From Dipetalonema caudispina (taxonomy: Eukaryota; Nematoda; Chromadorea; Rhabditida; Onchocercidae), in the NCBI GenBank assembly GCA_013365325.1, contig JABVXV010000105.1, forward strand, positions 1 through 64,000: 64,000 nt of DNA, in the 5' to 3' direction. Below the pieces are notes generated by a model. That model was given only the letters and a program-made list of their open reading frames with translations. It made no database searches and was not told the origin of the DNA. The translations under genes were made by a program, and so were the position numbers. Positions 1 to 11,433 of this stretch are shown in pieces; the first letter of the stretch is position 1; every line of letters begins with the position of its first letter.

Positions 1-1231
1 GTGTGCAGTCGTATACAGTGGAATTTTTGAAATGCGAGACATCATTTTTGAAATTTAAAGATACGTGTTAGTTACGAAAAAATACTTCCACTGATGATCA
101 TACACATCTTATTTATTAACAGCAAATAATAGCGAGTAGGAATTGAGATGTCGTTGCAGAGGTATAGCAGAACAAACTGCGTAATTAGATGTTATAAAAA
201 TACATGCAGATTATACCACTGCCATCTGCTAATCATTGACCAGCATTCCGATTACAGTAAGGTAATGTTCACAAGTGATATGACTACAGCTATTAACTAT
301 TTTATCTATTATCTTCGAGTGTCACTAACGGGAGGCATCTAATCTCTATTCAGGGATTTACTAAAAGCAGATTGGAAAGCATAAAGCGTAGAATCCTCTA
401 GAAATGAGTCGGTCGATGACGATTTTTCTTATCATGCAATATGTCGTATGTTTCCCGAAAGGATTAAATTGCCGCATATAAGAAATGTTTGATATGACTT
501 AACTATAGATAAAAAAAGCTTAGTAAAACAACAATTATATATACTAACGCGTATTATTTTAATTTCTAAAAGTTCTACTATATATTGAACTATAAATAAA
601 GGTATTTTGGAATATATTTAACATGACTAATTGATCCAATGAAACCAATTAGCCAACAAAAATTAAAAGAAGAAATCAATATCAATTTTTCCTTCTGCAT
701 CAGATTCCAGAGTTCGACATCAGTGTCCACTTCATTTTAGATTTAATTTGCAGGAAGTCTCATATTTATTTAAATATAGATCAGAAAGTATTGGATCTCT
801 GAAATGAAATGTTATGATCTGTAGGTTGCACAAGGTATGAAAAAGCATTTTCAGGTGATATTTTCAGGCACTGATCGCGAGAACAATTATCATTTATAAA
901 AAGAAGAATTAAAGCAAATCCTATCCTTCCTTCTTCTTACATATCTAAATATGTATCGTTTTCCTCTCTTACTTAATCCTACTTTATGAAGATATTTTCT
1001 TATTTTAATAGAAAAATTTTGGGTTGAATGTTTAGCAGTTAACTTCGGAGTTTTATAAATCTTACCCTGAAGTTTCGAAATAGCAACTCAGAGAAATTCA
1101 AATTCGAATTTGAGCAGTATGTAAGACTTTATTTTTGCATAAAACCATATCATATGTGTACTATAACTTTGAAAAAAAATTGTTGGTAAATGTAAATGCC
1201 AAGAAAATTTATTGTTTGAAATCTTAAGAGC
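1..1231. other. No gene seen; 3' flank of the kinase gene
   Basis: AT-rich sequence with only short chance reading frames. A minus-strand polyadenylation signal (AATAAA, positions 1208-1213 reversed) lies about 20 bases beyond the kinase stop codon. I see no other feature. Confidence 0.5.
1208..1213 (-). terminator. Polyadenylation signal of the kinase gene
   Basis: AATAAA on the minus strand, 19-24 bases after the kinase stop codon. Confidence 0.45.
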
Positions 1232-3152
1232 TTAATTAGCCCGGATAACTTCATAAGTGAAATGCTGATCAGCCATAAACCATTTGTTGTAGGATTTCAT
1301 CCATTCACTATTTACAATTGTATTGTAGGTACCACGGAAACGATAATCTTCATTCATCAGGCACACTATTAAGGCACGTGCAGCACGGGAGGGAATACCT
1401 TTTGAGGTAAAGATTGTACAGCTTGACGTCTTTTTATCTTTTTCATATGGATCCTGCAAAAAAACTCACTCTTTAAAACTTTCTCTCTCTTTTACAAGAA
1501 CATCATTAATTATCATTAAGCTATCAGTCAAACAATTATACATTTGCATACTTGAGTATAACTTTACAATGAGCTGTTCTTTAAAATGAAATACTTCAAT
1601 GAAGATATAAGAATAAAACAACAAACATAAGGCCATTTCCCGGTAAGCATCGTATAAAGTAATACACCCATTGCATACCAATCACAGGCATATGCGTCAT
1701 ACGGTAGATGTCTGAATTCAAATTCTGATATTGACAGGATTATTTATGAATATAGGAGTGATCCTGACGAAAATTTGAGTTTAAATTGAATTCTGAATAT
1801 TCAATGCCAATAAGTAAAAAGCATGTTTACAGTAACTACAAATTTACTTAACAATCTTGATGACATTCAATGGAATGCAAAACTGGGAAGACAAATTTAT
1901 TTTGATCTACCAATCAGTTCGTGTAATTTTTTTGTTACCAATTGATTGAATAACTTTGGACATTATTCATTTCATACATAAGCACAGGATGACGGGACAT
2001 TTTTCTTTATGCTGCTGAATTGAAATCAAAAATAGTGCTACCAATTTGAACAGATTTCATTTTGAACTAACTGAACAATTTCTGGCGCAGAATAAGGTTT
2101 GGTGCCACAAAATGATTGCGATCGCTCTTTTTGGTTGATATAACGAGCAAAACCAAAGTCGATAAGTTTTACATTACCATTTGAATCCAGAAGCACATTT
2201 TCAGCTTTAATATCGCGATGCACAACACCACGATCGTGAAGATAGTGCACCGCTTCTGTCAATTGACGGAACAGGCGACAAGCTTGTGGAAATTCTGGCA
2301 GTGAAATTTAGATCCTGATTAATTTTCATAAAACTATTAAAACTACCATTGATTTGCAAGAATAGAATGGTTCATAATTTATTCTGTTACTTCAAACACG
2401 ATATAAATATGCAAACATTTATGATCAGATGAAGAAACATATGAAACAAATGTCCTAATAGAAGCGTGGCTGCCAGATTTATGTATCATATTAAGAACTA
2501 CGGTAATCCTATGGTTATCAAAAACAAAAATAGGCATAATAGCTTACCTGGGATTCTCTTCCGTTGAAGGATCAAATGCAACAGAGTTCCTCCAGAATAA
2601 TATTCACTGATGATAGCAATTTTAGTTGGATGAGGTATTCGAATTGATAATGCCTGCATTTTGATGAAAGATAAATTTTCGTTCTAACAAAAACATGCCA
2701 TTGTTCGTACATACGAAAAAATAATGACAGTCCGATAGATTTTCATTTCGGAATTTTTAAGCTAAATTTTCAAGTGTGGTTGAAAAGTATTTCGATGGGC
2801 AAATAACCGAAAATTTAGGAAGTTCGTAGCGGATGCAAAAAAAAGTTATATGTTTTAAACGAAGCACAGTATCAGTACTTGCAAATTGTGATAGATTGCA
2901 ATTAATTTATAGTCATCTGAATTAAATAATCGATTAGAGATAATGAGATTCGTTTAATTAGGAAGTGGTGAGAAAGCAGTTAACTTCATTTTTTTCGACA
3001 AACTAATAGGTATCGATTACAAACTTACGCGAGCAATATGTGGATGCCAAACTATTTGGGTAAATAATAATTCGCGAGGTAAAAATTTCGCAGCAACCGA
3101 TTTCGGCAATGCGTTTACATTAATCATTTTTACAGCAACTAATCGTTTATAA
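1232..3152 (-). CDS. TSSK-like serine/threonine protein kinase, 5' exon not found
   Basis: Predicted protein kinase that phosphorylates Ser/Thr of unknown substrates. Phase-consistent exons, in transcript order: 3029-3152, 2548-2653, 2072-2294, 1627-1711, 1232-1453 (about 253 codons). Visible motifs are the VAVKMI ATP-anchoring lysine, a FLPREL alphaC region, the catalytic loop [19 protein letters not shown] with a following T-loop ending in SAPEI, and a C-lobe [24 protein letters not shown] after the lysine and [11 protein letters not shown] resemble the testis-specific serine kinase (TSSK) branch of the CAMK group, many of which act in sperm; that role is inferred. The glycine-rich loop and start codon must lie in exon(s) upstream of 3152, with an exon ending in phase 2, which I could not locate. 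The C-terminal tail is short. Confidence 0.8.
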
Positions 3153-5984
3153 CTGCAGTGTTCACAAAAGTGTTCCAGTTCCGGATTCAACATGAATAAA
3201 ACTTTACTAGGCATTTTTGAAACTGTTAACGACAAATTTATCACTGTCATCAATTTAATAGTTAACATTTGCAATCTCTTCTAAAAGAATCTCTATATGG
3301 TGATATGTTGCTGATAGTCGTTGGTGATCAAGAAGTTTGATGTTCATATAGGTCAGAGTATCTTCGGATCAATTTCTGGTTTCCGTAGTTACATTTCTCA
3401 TGCTTTTTTGATTCCCTGAGACTTCAAGTTTTTGCTATCAGTTTGTTAAATGAGTTGTAACAAAACTAGATTCATCAATTTCAAACTATTCTTTTAATTG
3501 GTAAGATCTTGAACAGATAAAAGCCAATATACCAAACGCTGATCACAAATGAAGACTTTTTAAACCCCCGAAGACAGTAATGAAATGTGGCATTAATGTA
3601 ATAACCAAAAGCACAAACAGGCCCGATTTAACGCAATAAACTGTAGAATGAGACGTTCGAGCAATCTTCGACTCGACAGAGCCATCTATCGAATGAAGAA
3701 TATTGTGAAGTGCAAATTCCATTGACAAAGAATAATGTAACAGACCGCCATATCCCGCCATTTCACGCAATAGCAATGCAATATTCTCAGTAGTTTTTAG
3801 ATTTATTAATTTTCGGGAACTGCCACAATGAAAATTTCTCTTCAACTATTAAGTTACAAGATACGATTTTACGGATTTACGCTCACTACAGTGATCATGC
3901 GAAGAGAGTCATCGATTTGTTTCAGTTGCAAAACCGGTTGACATGAATAAGTCCTGAAATCTTTAGACAACCCAAGAAAGACGTATTGGCCTAGCGGTAG
4001 ATGACAAGAATAATTGACATGATAAACTGCTATGAATAGAAATTGAATGTATGCATTTTTAGCAGCGCTTCTTCATTTTCGATGTCGTAAACAACAAGAC
4101 CAATGGTTGCAGCCATAAATTTTGTTGAGATTTGACTGATATTATTGTTGTCAGGCAATGACAATAAATAATGCTTCTAAAAATTTATAAATACTTTTTT
4201 TTTCCTGCTTTTATTTAACTTGCAGTGTAATATGAATTCTCAAGCAGTTAGGTAATTGTCAGTATCTGTATTTCTAAAGTGAGCATCCATTTTATGCTTA
4301 AATTTAGTTATTTCTTCTAGATCCCGAGTTATAATGCTGATGTTCACTAAGTTTGATTTTAAAACTTTAATTTTTGTATCCAGTCATCTTTTAGAATATT
4401 TTGGCAAATAAAGTTCGAAAAGTATATTCCGGAAGTTATCCATTTCTCTTTTTCTAAATTCTTTAACAAATACAGAGGATAATTCAAAACCATATCATCA
4501 ATCGAAAAAAACATGGGAAGTATCAGTTACGGTTGACAAATACATCGCATAACTACTAAATTATTACTGCAGTCCTGTCGACCCAATCCCAAGCATGATA
4601 ACTTGATTATTTCAGGGGTATCTAAAGTTGATTATTAATTATTAGATTTGGCAGCAACGTCACTTAAGGTAAGACATTAATCTGTACCAAAACTTGGCCT
4701 AAATCATTCGTTTTTGCTGAGATAGCGAAATGTTGATTGACTTTCAAGGTGAAGATTTGAACGAATTGAATTAAAAATCAAAACGAATTTTCTAGAATGA
4801 TGTAAAATTAAGTCAGGTGAATCGAAAATGGAAATGAAAGTCTGCGCAACATATCCAAGTCTGTCAAAATCTTGAAAAGGTTTGCTTCTTCATGCCCAAA
4901 TCAATAATCTTCTATGCTGATATCTGTTCCATGTAATTTTCAACTTCCAAAAATTTAAATATGATCAGAAATACATTGTTGCATCTTAGAAATTGACATT
5001 AAAAGAATAATAAGTTTTTTTTTTTGAAATGTGGCATTCTTTTAAGCCTCAAAATCAACGTTTAGACAATGTTTTTGCCATAGTAACTTTGCAATTTGGA
5101 GTACAATGACACGAGAAACTTCTAAGCCTCTCACTTTTTATAATTGTCTCGCCCATCTTAATTGACCTTCAAAAAAAGGAAGAATAGAGAAGGAAAAACC
5201 TAAAACGGAGAAATAGATAAAGCGGACCGCAACAGGTTTCCGCTCATCACATACTCTGCGCAACACATGGCATTTACCACATTAGCGCAATAAGCGTTAT
5301 GCTGCAAGTTTTCGATGAAAAGTACTATCAATATTTTTAGGCTTCGAATTAAATAGGAATTGTAGAGAAAATAAGAATTGAAACAGAAAATATAAGGAAT
5401 AAGTATGGCATATTACAATTCATCAGGGTGAAGAAAATGGTTTGCTTCTTCTAGCAGCACAATGAATCTTTCTAGAAATTTATCAAATTTTAAAGTTTAA
5501 CTATAGTGAGGTAACAGATCTCAGCAGAAAATGAGAAAGGAAAAAGCTTCAGAAATAATATTCTTTAGTTGATATGAGAACATCTCCATTATTCATTTTC
5601 ATCTTCTTGTTCATTTTCAAACTTGGCTAATTGCTTCACTCAAAAAATAACTTTATTTATTTTTATTAAATCTGATTCAATTACTTGGTAATATTATTAA
5701 TTTTCATTGCTTCGAAATGTTCAGCGTAATATCAAATTGCAATTACCGCATTCCGTGAAATAGTATTCTCCAACATGGGAATAACATTGAAAACTTTGAA
5801 TAAGAAGAGAAGATATAAATGATCCAAGGAGGTACTTGGTCAAATATTTGTTCTATAATATATTAATGATAATGCGAATTAGAAATGTATGTACTTGCTG
5901 AGAAAATCAGCAATTATTACGGGTTTTGAGAAGGTCGACCTCATACTTTCATGTGAAGACATTCGACAAATATGAAAATTTCAG
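3153..5984. other. No settled gene; may hold the kinase 5' exon
   Basis: The first exon of the kinase should lie here or beyond but no glycine-rich loop (GxGxxG) is recognisable. Around 5220-5310 a slightly GC-richer stretch is open on both strands for roughly 25-33 codons. I cannot assign it. Confidence 0.3.
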
Positions 5985-6128
5985 GTTTTTTCTTGCGAAA
6001 TCAAGACTACCGCAAACGAACCGGAAAGAGTGTTAAAGTATGGTAAAGTGAGATGGATGGAGGTAGAAAACATCGAAGAAGGCATAGTTAACAAATTCAA
6101 CGATGAATTCGTTTTTTCTACACATTGA
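5985..6128 (+). CDS. Orphan 3'-terminal exon of an unidentified gene
   Basis: A good acceptor (AAAATTTCAG, ending at 5984) is followed by 47 open codons and a TGA stop at 6126-6128. The encoded peptide is strongly charged and protein-like (for example KTTANEPERVLKYGKVRWME, then VENIEEGIVNKFNDEF). It starts in phase 0. Coding quality is clearly better than the antisense frame, which stays open for only about 29 codons. Because the piece is short and its only Met is internal, a simple ORF search misses it. I could not find upstream exons on the plus strand, and I do not recognise the family. It might also be a decayed gene remnant. Confidence 0.35.
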   Translation, partial: VFSCEIKTTANEPERVLKYGKVRWMEVENIEEGIVNKFNDEFVFSTH

Positions 6129-6745
6129 TATATTACTGCCAACATCACAATCATACCAAGTAAATAATTTGATCTTTGTTCGATAGAATAGGAGTGGTTT
6201 GGTCATTGGGAGATGAAACTATAAAACGCGAAAATTGGCGAAACTTTCATGAAATTAATTTGTTTTTTTATCACCAAGAAATTATCAACCCGACATTTCG
6301 AATTTTCATTGTCCATTTTTTGATATTAAATTTTTTGATTTTTCAATGGAGGAAATATTCCAACTGTTGGAAGCTTGCAAACAATTTTTCCTAATTGTCC
6401 TGAACACTTTATTACTTTTAAGCCCAGAATGAAACACACTAAGGTTCAACGTGAAGCATGAAAATATAAATTTACGTAAATGAATAATTTTCGCATTCAA
6501 AAAGTTCCGGTCTTGTTTTATAAATTATACATTGGTAAAAGTTCAATCGTTTGAAACTTAATCTCATTTCTTCTAAGCACCGCGGAGTACAAGGCACATT
6601 TTCCGGGACCAGCAATCCGGAACGGTGTTGATTCAATGCTCTTTCCTTCTAAGCCTAATAGTACGTAACTATCACTGGCATTTGAGAATCATCGACAGAA
6701 TCATATTCTATTAACTAAGCAGGCTCATATATTAGAATTGCAGAG
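6129..6745. other. Intergenic, promoter side of the first secreted-peptide gene
   Basis: Overlapping short frames on both strands at 6176-6500 have no splice or composition support. Nothing else seen. Confidence 0.4.
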
Positions 6746-7419
6746 ATGATGACAGTATTACCTACATTTATCGTCGTAATCATGGCCATTACGCAACCCT
6801 CCTTATCACTTCTCAGTGATCTTGAAATGAAAGATAACGTGGATAGGACGTAAGTCACTTTTTCTTTGTACGAAAATTTCCAAAAAGAAGTGCGACATTT
6901 ACGTTGATTACTGACCCATTTAATTTCTGAACTGAATAAGTTTGTGAGAGAAGAATATGAATCCTCGAACGATTCAAAACATTCATCTATCATTGGTTAC
7001 AGTTCATGTAACACTTTGTTTCGTGTCTCAGTATCCATTTCTGAAATGTCGTTGCATGTTGTAGTTAGTTCTGAAACAATTTACTTTCTGTTTTGAAATC
7101 AAAATTCAAGAAAATAGTAATAGTGATCGCTATTCTCCATATTTTAGATCTAGTTTTGTCTGAAGAATAATTTAAGCTTCGATTTCTTTATGTAAATTTG
7201 ACAGAATATATATATTTCAGTGCAAGAGTGAAAAGGCAATGGGGTTGGAATTCGTACTACAAGTTCAAAACACCTTTTTATAAAGTGAAAATCAGTAGCC
7301 CGTTTTCGTACGGTGGTAACATGTATCCATTTGGTGGTGCATATGGAGCACCCGGATACTATGGATATCATCCTCCTTTTCATATGCCATATTTATTTGG
7401 AGGATATCATTGGATTTAG
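6746..7419 (+). CDS. Small secreted Gly/Tyr/Pro-rich peptide precursor, copy 1
   Basis: Two exons, 6746-6849 and 7221-7419, joined in phase 2 (donor GTAAGT, acceptor TATTTCAG), give a 100-residue precursor. Residues 1 to ~23 (MMTVLPTFIVVIMAITQPSL) form a signal peptide. A short acidic spacer ends in RVKR at residues 37-40, a dibasic/furin-like cleavage site, leaving a cysteine-free mature region of 60 residues that starts QWGW. The mature part carries the core YYKFKTPFYKVKI and then a Gly/Tyr/Pro/Phe/His-rich tail. The start follows a probable trans-splice acceptor (TTGCAG, 6738-6743) by two bases. The neighbour at 8813-9479 is a paralogue in the same order and frame. Function unknown; candidates are a cuticle, eggshell or excretory-secretory structural peptide or an antimicrobial peptide. 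No family is claimed. Confidence 0.8.
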
Positions 7420-7576
7420 GTCCAGCTATAACCAAAAATATTCAGATTAATTAATGGAATAACTTTTAAAATTAAAAAGTAGAAAATCTTAAAAATATAA
7501 TGCATTATATTGTATTAACTATCGATCTATTGATTGCTGATGTTAATACAGTCTAAATGCAAGATCATCTGTCTGT

Positions 7577-7582
7577 AATAAA
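7577..7582 (+). terminator. Polyadenylation signal of secreted-peptide copy 1
   Basis: AATAAA 158 bases after the stop codon at 7417-7419, the first such signal downstream. Confidence 0.4.
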
Positions 7583-8714
7583 TCAAAGCCTATAATATTA
7601 AAGGCAGTATCAAGTAAGAGATTGTACTCGATTCAAATTATTTAGCTATTTCATTATAAATTGCCATTCTCAAATTCCATTCCTTTGATTTCTTTTATCA
7701 GTAATTTATAACTCTATCCGTATTCGCTATTCCCGATCAGATGTTAGTAGTAAAGAAACCTTTCAAGGAAAAATTCGTAACTTCATTAATTTCACTTCTG
7801 GATGGTTGTAAACGATTATTACTTCCTTCACTTAGTTTAAGTTTTTGCAGCTTTTTTAGCATTTCTTTGTTACCATTGTTTTATCTTTACGACAAACGAC
7901 ATTTGATTTAATCTTTTCTGCCACCTCTGCAATATTTTTATTACGAGGATTTCCCTCTTCAAAAAAACTTTGAAACATGTCACGTCATTGTTGAAATAAT
8001 ATTAAACGAGGTTAAAGATCAGATTGAAAGGAAAATACACTGGAAACAAGAAATTGTGAGTAAGAAAAGACATTAGAAACAAGAAATTAGGGACTTACTC
8101 GTAGAATCATGAATAAAGTTAGCGAGAAAGTAATTGATAAAACTAAGAATCATTGATCAATTAGGACATGAATGCTTATTTTGCAATATTGATATCAACT
8201 GTCACATTATTCATTTTATTTGAGCATTATCAAATAATTATTCATAAAAATTGGAAATTGAATTTTAAAGGAACAAATTGACTGATTTTAAATTACGAAA
8301 TATTTGTTGTATTGCTTTAAAGTGTACTTGCATATCTTTTCTTTAATTACCTGTTATAATATCAGTTGTACTGTTTGCTTTATTGCTGTATTTGAAATTT
8401 AAATCAGAGCAATAAACACATTCGAATGTTACGATCACAACTCGATGTGTTAGTATATGGTAACCAGTTCCTAGAATTCATTTTTGTTATTCAGTGCGGA
8501 ATATTTTCAGGATTTCTGAAATCTATGGTGATAGCAAAAACTAATTTCACTGCACACTAATTTCGTATCATTATTATTCTAAATTTAGTTATCAAAAAAT
8601 AAATTTTGAAATAGCTATTTTATGGCTCGATGTTTTTATAACAGTGTTCATCCGTTGAAAAATTTTCATCAGTTCAATAACTTCCCAAAGCCATGCTGTA
8701 GATTAATTTCGCAC

Positions 8715-8756
8715 CTCATCAGGCATATTTTAAATTACTTCGTGATGCCTGATGAG
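8715..8756. repeat. 12-bp inverted repeat upstream of secreted-peptide copy 2
   Basis: CTCATCAGGCAT (8715-8726) and its exact complement ATGCCTGATGAG (8745-8756) flank an 18-base AT-rich loop, ending 56 bases before the copy 2 start codon. It could be a hairpin, a symmetric protein-binding site or a tiny MITE relic. Confidence 0.55.
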
Positions 8757-8812
8757 ATGAAAGAAGTCGATAATCTATCAAACAATTAGAATTAAATTCA
8801 ATTTCGTTTCAG

Positions 8813-9479
8813 ATGATGTTCAACGGACTGTATTTAACAGTCCTTTTCTACGCAGTATGTTGGGCTATGCCTACATTTGATTCACACTCAATGAAGAATA
8901 ATAATGAAATGGAAAAGTACGCCTTTTTGCTAACTCTTTTTACTTTACAGTCGTTCATTTCTAATTTTTTTTTTACCTCTCATCTTTGAACTGAAAACTC
9001 TAACATTTCGATGTAGCCAAATTTGAGAAAATGCAATACTGTTTGTACAATTCGGGAAGAATAAAGAGTTATTTTGATCAGCCTAACAGTCGATTAGTCA
9101 ATAATAATGCAGCATTGTTGCAAAAATTTCGTGTAAATTGCTTGCCATATTAATGCCTTTCGTTTGTATCTTTAATTAATTCGAAATTATCTGCAAATTT
9201 CCCTAAAATTTCAGCATCCGAGTGAAACGTTATGGTCTTCTTGGCGATTACACCTCGTATCTAAATAATGCGCCCTACTCATATAAATTCAAAACTCCGT
9301 TTTTCAAGATGAAAGTTCGAGGTGGACCCAACAATATCGTCCCTCCATTCGGGATGGGTGTACCTGGCGCTGCCTATAATCCTACATATGCATATGGTCA
9401 TGGTGCCTTCCATGCGCCAGTTAATTTTCCTTATGGCTATAACTACAATCCTTACCACGGATATGGATGGCACGGATAG
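8813..9479 (+). CDS. Small secreted Gly/Tyr/Pro-rich peptide precursor, copy 2
   Basis: Exons 8813-8916 and 9215-9479 join in phase 2 to give 122 residues. Exon 1 is exactly as long as in copy 1 (104 bases) and the dibasic site RVKR again occupies residues 37-40, so the two genes share intron position, phase and cleavage position. The signal peptide is MMFNGLYLTVLFYAVCWA. The 82-residue mature part starts YGLLGDYTSYLNN, has the core YSYKFKTPFFKMKV that matches copy 1, and ends in a Tyr/Gly/His/Pro-rich tail with no cysteine. The ATG directly follows a CGTTTCAG acceptor (8804-8812), consistent with trans-splicing. This is clearly a tandem duplicate of copy 1; the tails have diverged in length while the core is kept. 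Function unknown. Confidence 0.8.
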
Positions 9480-11433
9480 ATGATTTTACAATTTTTTTTT
9501 TCATGAAAACAATATCTGTATATGATTGGCTGTTCTGCTATGTTTAATTGTTGATTTATATCCATTATTTTTCAACCACATTGTAATCACACACGTAACA
9601 AATATTTTTTAAATGTGTTGGAAAGAGAACTAATGTTCAAAAAACACGAAACTCATTAATGGATCAATGAAGAAAAAAAGCCTAGGATCAAGATTAGTAT
9701 GTATAAATCAGCTTATTGTAGAGCCAAAAGAAAAAAATTGGAAAGACGAATAGTCGCAGGAGAGTCGGAGATCATTTCCTCCAGATTTAAAATGTTGTAT
9801 CCCCGGTTATCGACCCGCGTAATTTTTAAGTTTGTATTAGCACCAGACATTACTGATACTGGTTAAAACAACCTGGAAGACTGAACTCAAAAAGGATAGA
9901 ATGATCACTCTTCATATTTTTCCACTCATTACTTTCTTGGTACTAGCAGATATGTAATCTATCTAAGAACGGATCGGATGAAATAGATAGAATTCCAAGC
10001 ATGTTTACACTACTTCTGCCATTTAAATCTTCGTATCCAATAAATGAATTTGATAATCTCATCCTTGAAATTTCCATTTTAAAGCATGATAAGCCTTTTT
10101 CAACGTTTTTGATGATTTTTATTGCTGAAAAACTCCGATTTGTACATTTTTAATGAAGAGAGAGTTGAACGACCCAAATTCTGCTGACAAAATTGCGCAC
10201 GATTTGGTAATTAGGAAAATATATTGGAATGATAGAAAAAATTGATTCAGTGAAGAAATGCTAAAACATGATCATTGGCAACCAATAAGGATTTAGGACT
10301 TAAATTAACACTTTCTGGGAGAAGTTATTTAAACAAATAACTAAAAGTTTGCAGTAGTATCCAGGGAAAGCTTGAGAATATTTATACATGTTTTTTAAAA
10401 TCAGTTTTAATCTAAGCTGATCTCTTCCCTGCCAACTTTTTATGTTGGAGTCTCTAAAATAGTTGATAGTTAATAATTTCATCATTGTTCACAATATTCA
10501 ACATTAAATGCAATATCAGTAGAAAAATAAAATTTAGTGAGCCTGCTCATTCCATACACTTCTCCTTTAAAAAGTCGGGTAGAGAAATTTTCGCATTCTT
10601 GCTTAATGTATAAAAGAACAATTTAACGAAATTATTTGCAACGATTAACCTAATTTTTTAATTCTTTCTTTCTAATATACTTAACCAGTTGACACTCAAA
10701 TTTCCATTGTGAATTTCTTTCCGATAGTTCCTTTTCATTTCCTCTTTGCACATCCTTGATTTAGCTTCCATATTGAAATCATTGACTGGTTTATAAATAC
10801 CAAAAAATTTTTCTTAAGTATTTTGCATAAATGTCATAGGTGCTCTACGAAGTAAAAAAAGAAATAAGGAACAGCTAATAAATATTTGAACCTTAAATGA
10901 AGAAGTGGAGAAGCTAAGATCGAACTAGTCTAAAAAGTCATAATGTTATGATGATATCTAATCACAAAAGTACCATGTGATGTTTTGAACAAATTCAGAA
11001 TCATGATGAAATCCAAATTTAAACATATGTACAAAGGATACAGCAAATCAAATTCAACTGAAATGTCATATTTCTGGTGCATTCCTGAAAAACTCCCTAA
11101 CAACAACTTCTAAATAATTCGATTAATAAGTTATTGAATTTGAATTGAATCGACCGAGTATGGAGTTGGTTTGACACCATAATCAGTGTGGCCATTTTGA
11201 CATTCTTTTGTTACCCTTTCGTACACAATAATCTGAAATGCTCCTTTCTTATTATTTTTTAATCAAATTAAAAGAGATATTTGTAACGAATATGATAAAA
11301 AAGTAGTGATATGAAGAAGGAATTCTCCCAAGAATAAATTCTCCCAATTCTTAAATATTATTAAGTAATTAATAGTATTTAAGAATTCACTCTGACAAAG
11401 ACTTTCTGGGATAAATCCACTAGAAATATTCCC
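9480..11433. other. No gene seen
   Basis: About 2 kb of AT-rich DNA with only short overlapping frames. Nothing I can support. Confidence 0.45.

Larger units (their letters stand above)
7420..8812. other. Spacer between the two secreted-peptide genes
   Basis: AT-rich, no gene seen. It contains a perfect 12-bp inverted repeat at 8715-8756, listed separately. Confidence 0.5.

Noticed and set aside
3543..3845. 100-codon minus ORF upstream of the kinase
   Set aside because: No glycine-rich loop or kinase similarity and no consistent splice link to the exon at 3152.
6176..6500. Overlapping ORFs on both strands
   Set aside because: Phe/Asn/Ile/Lys-biased composition typical of random AT-rich DNA.
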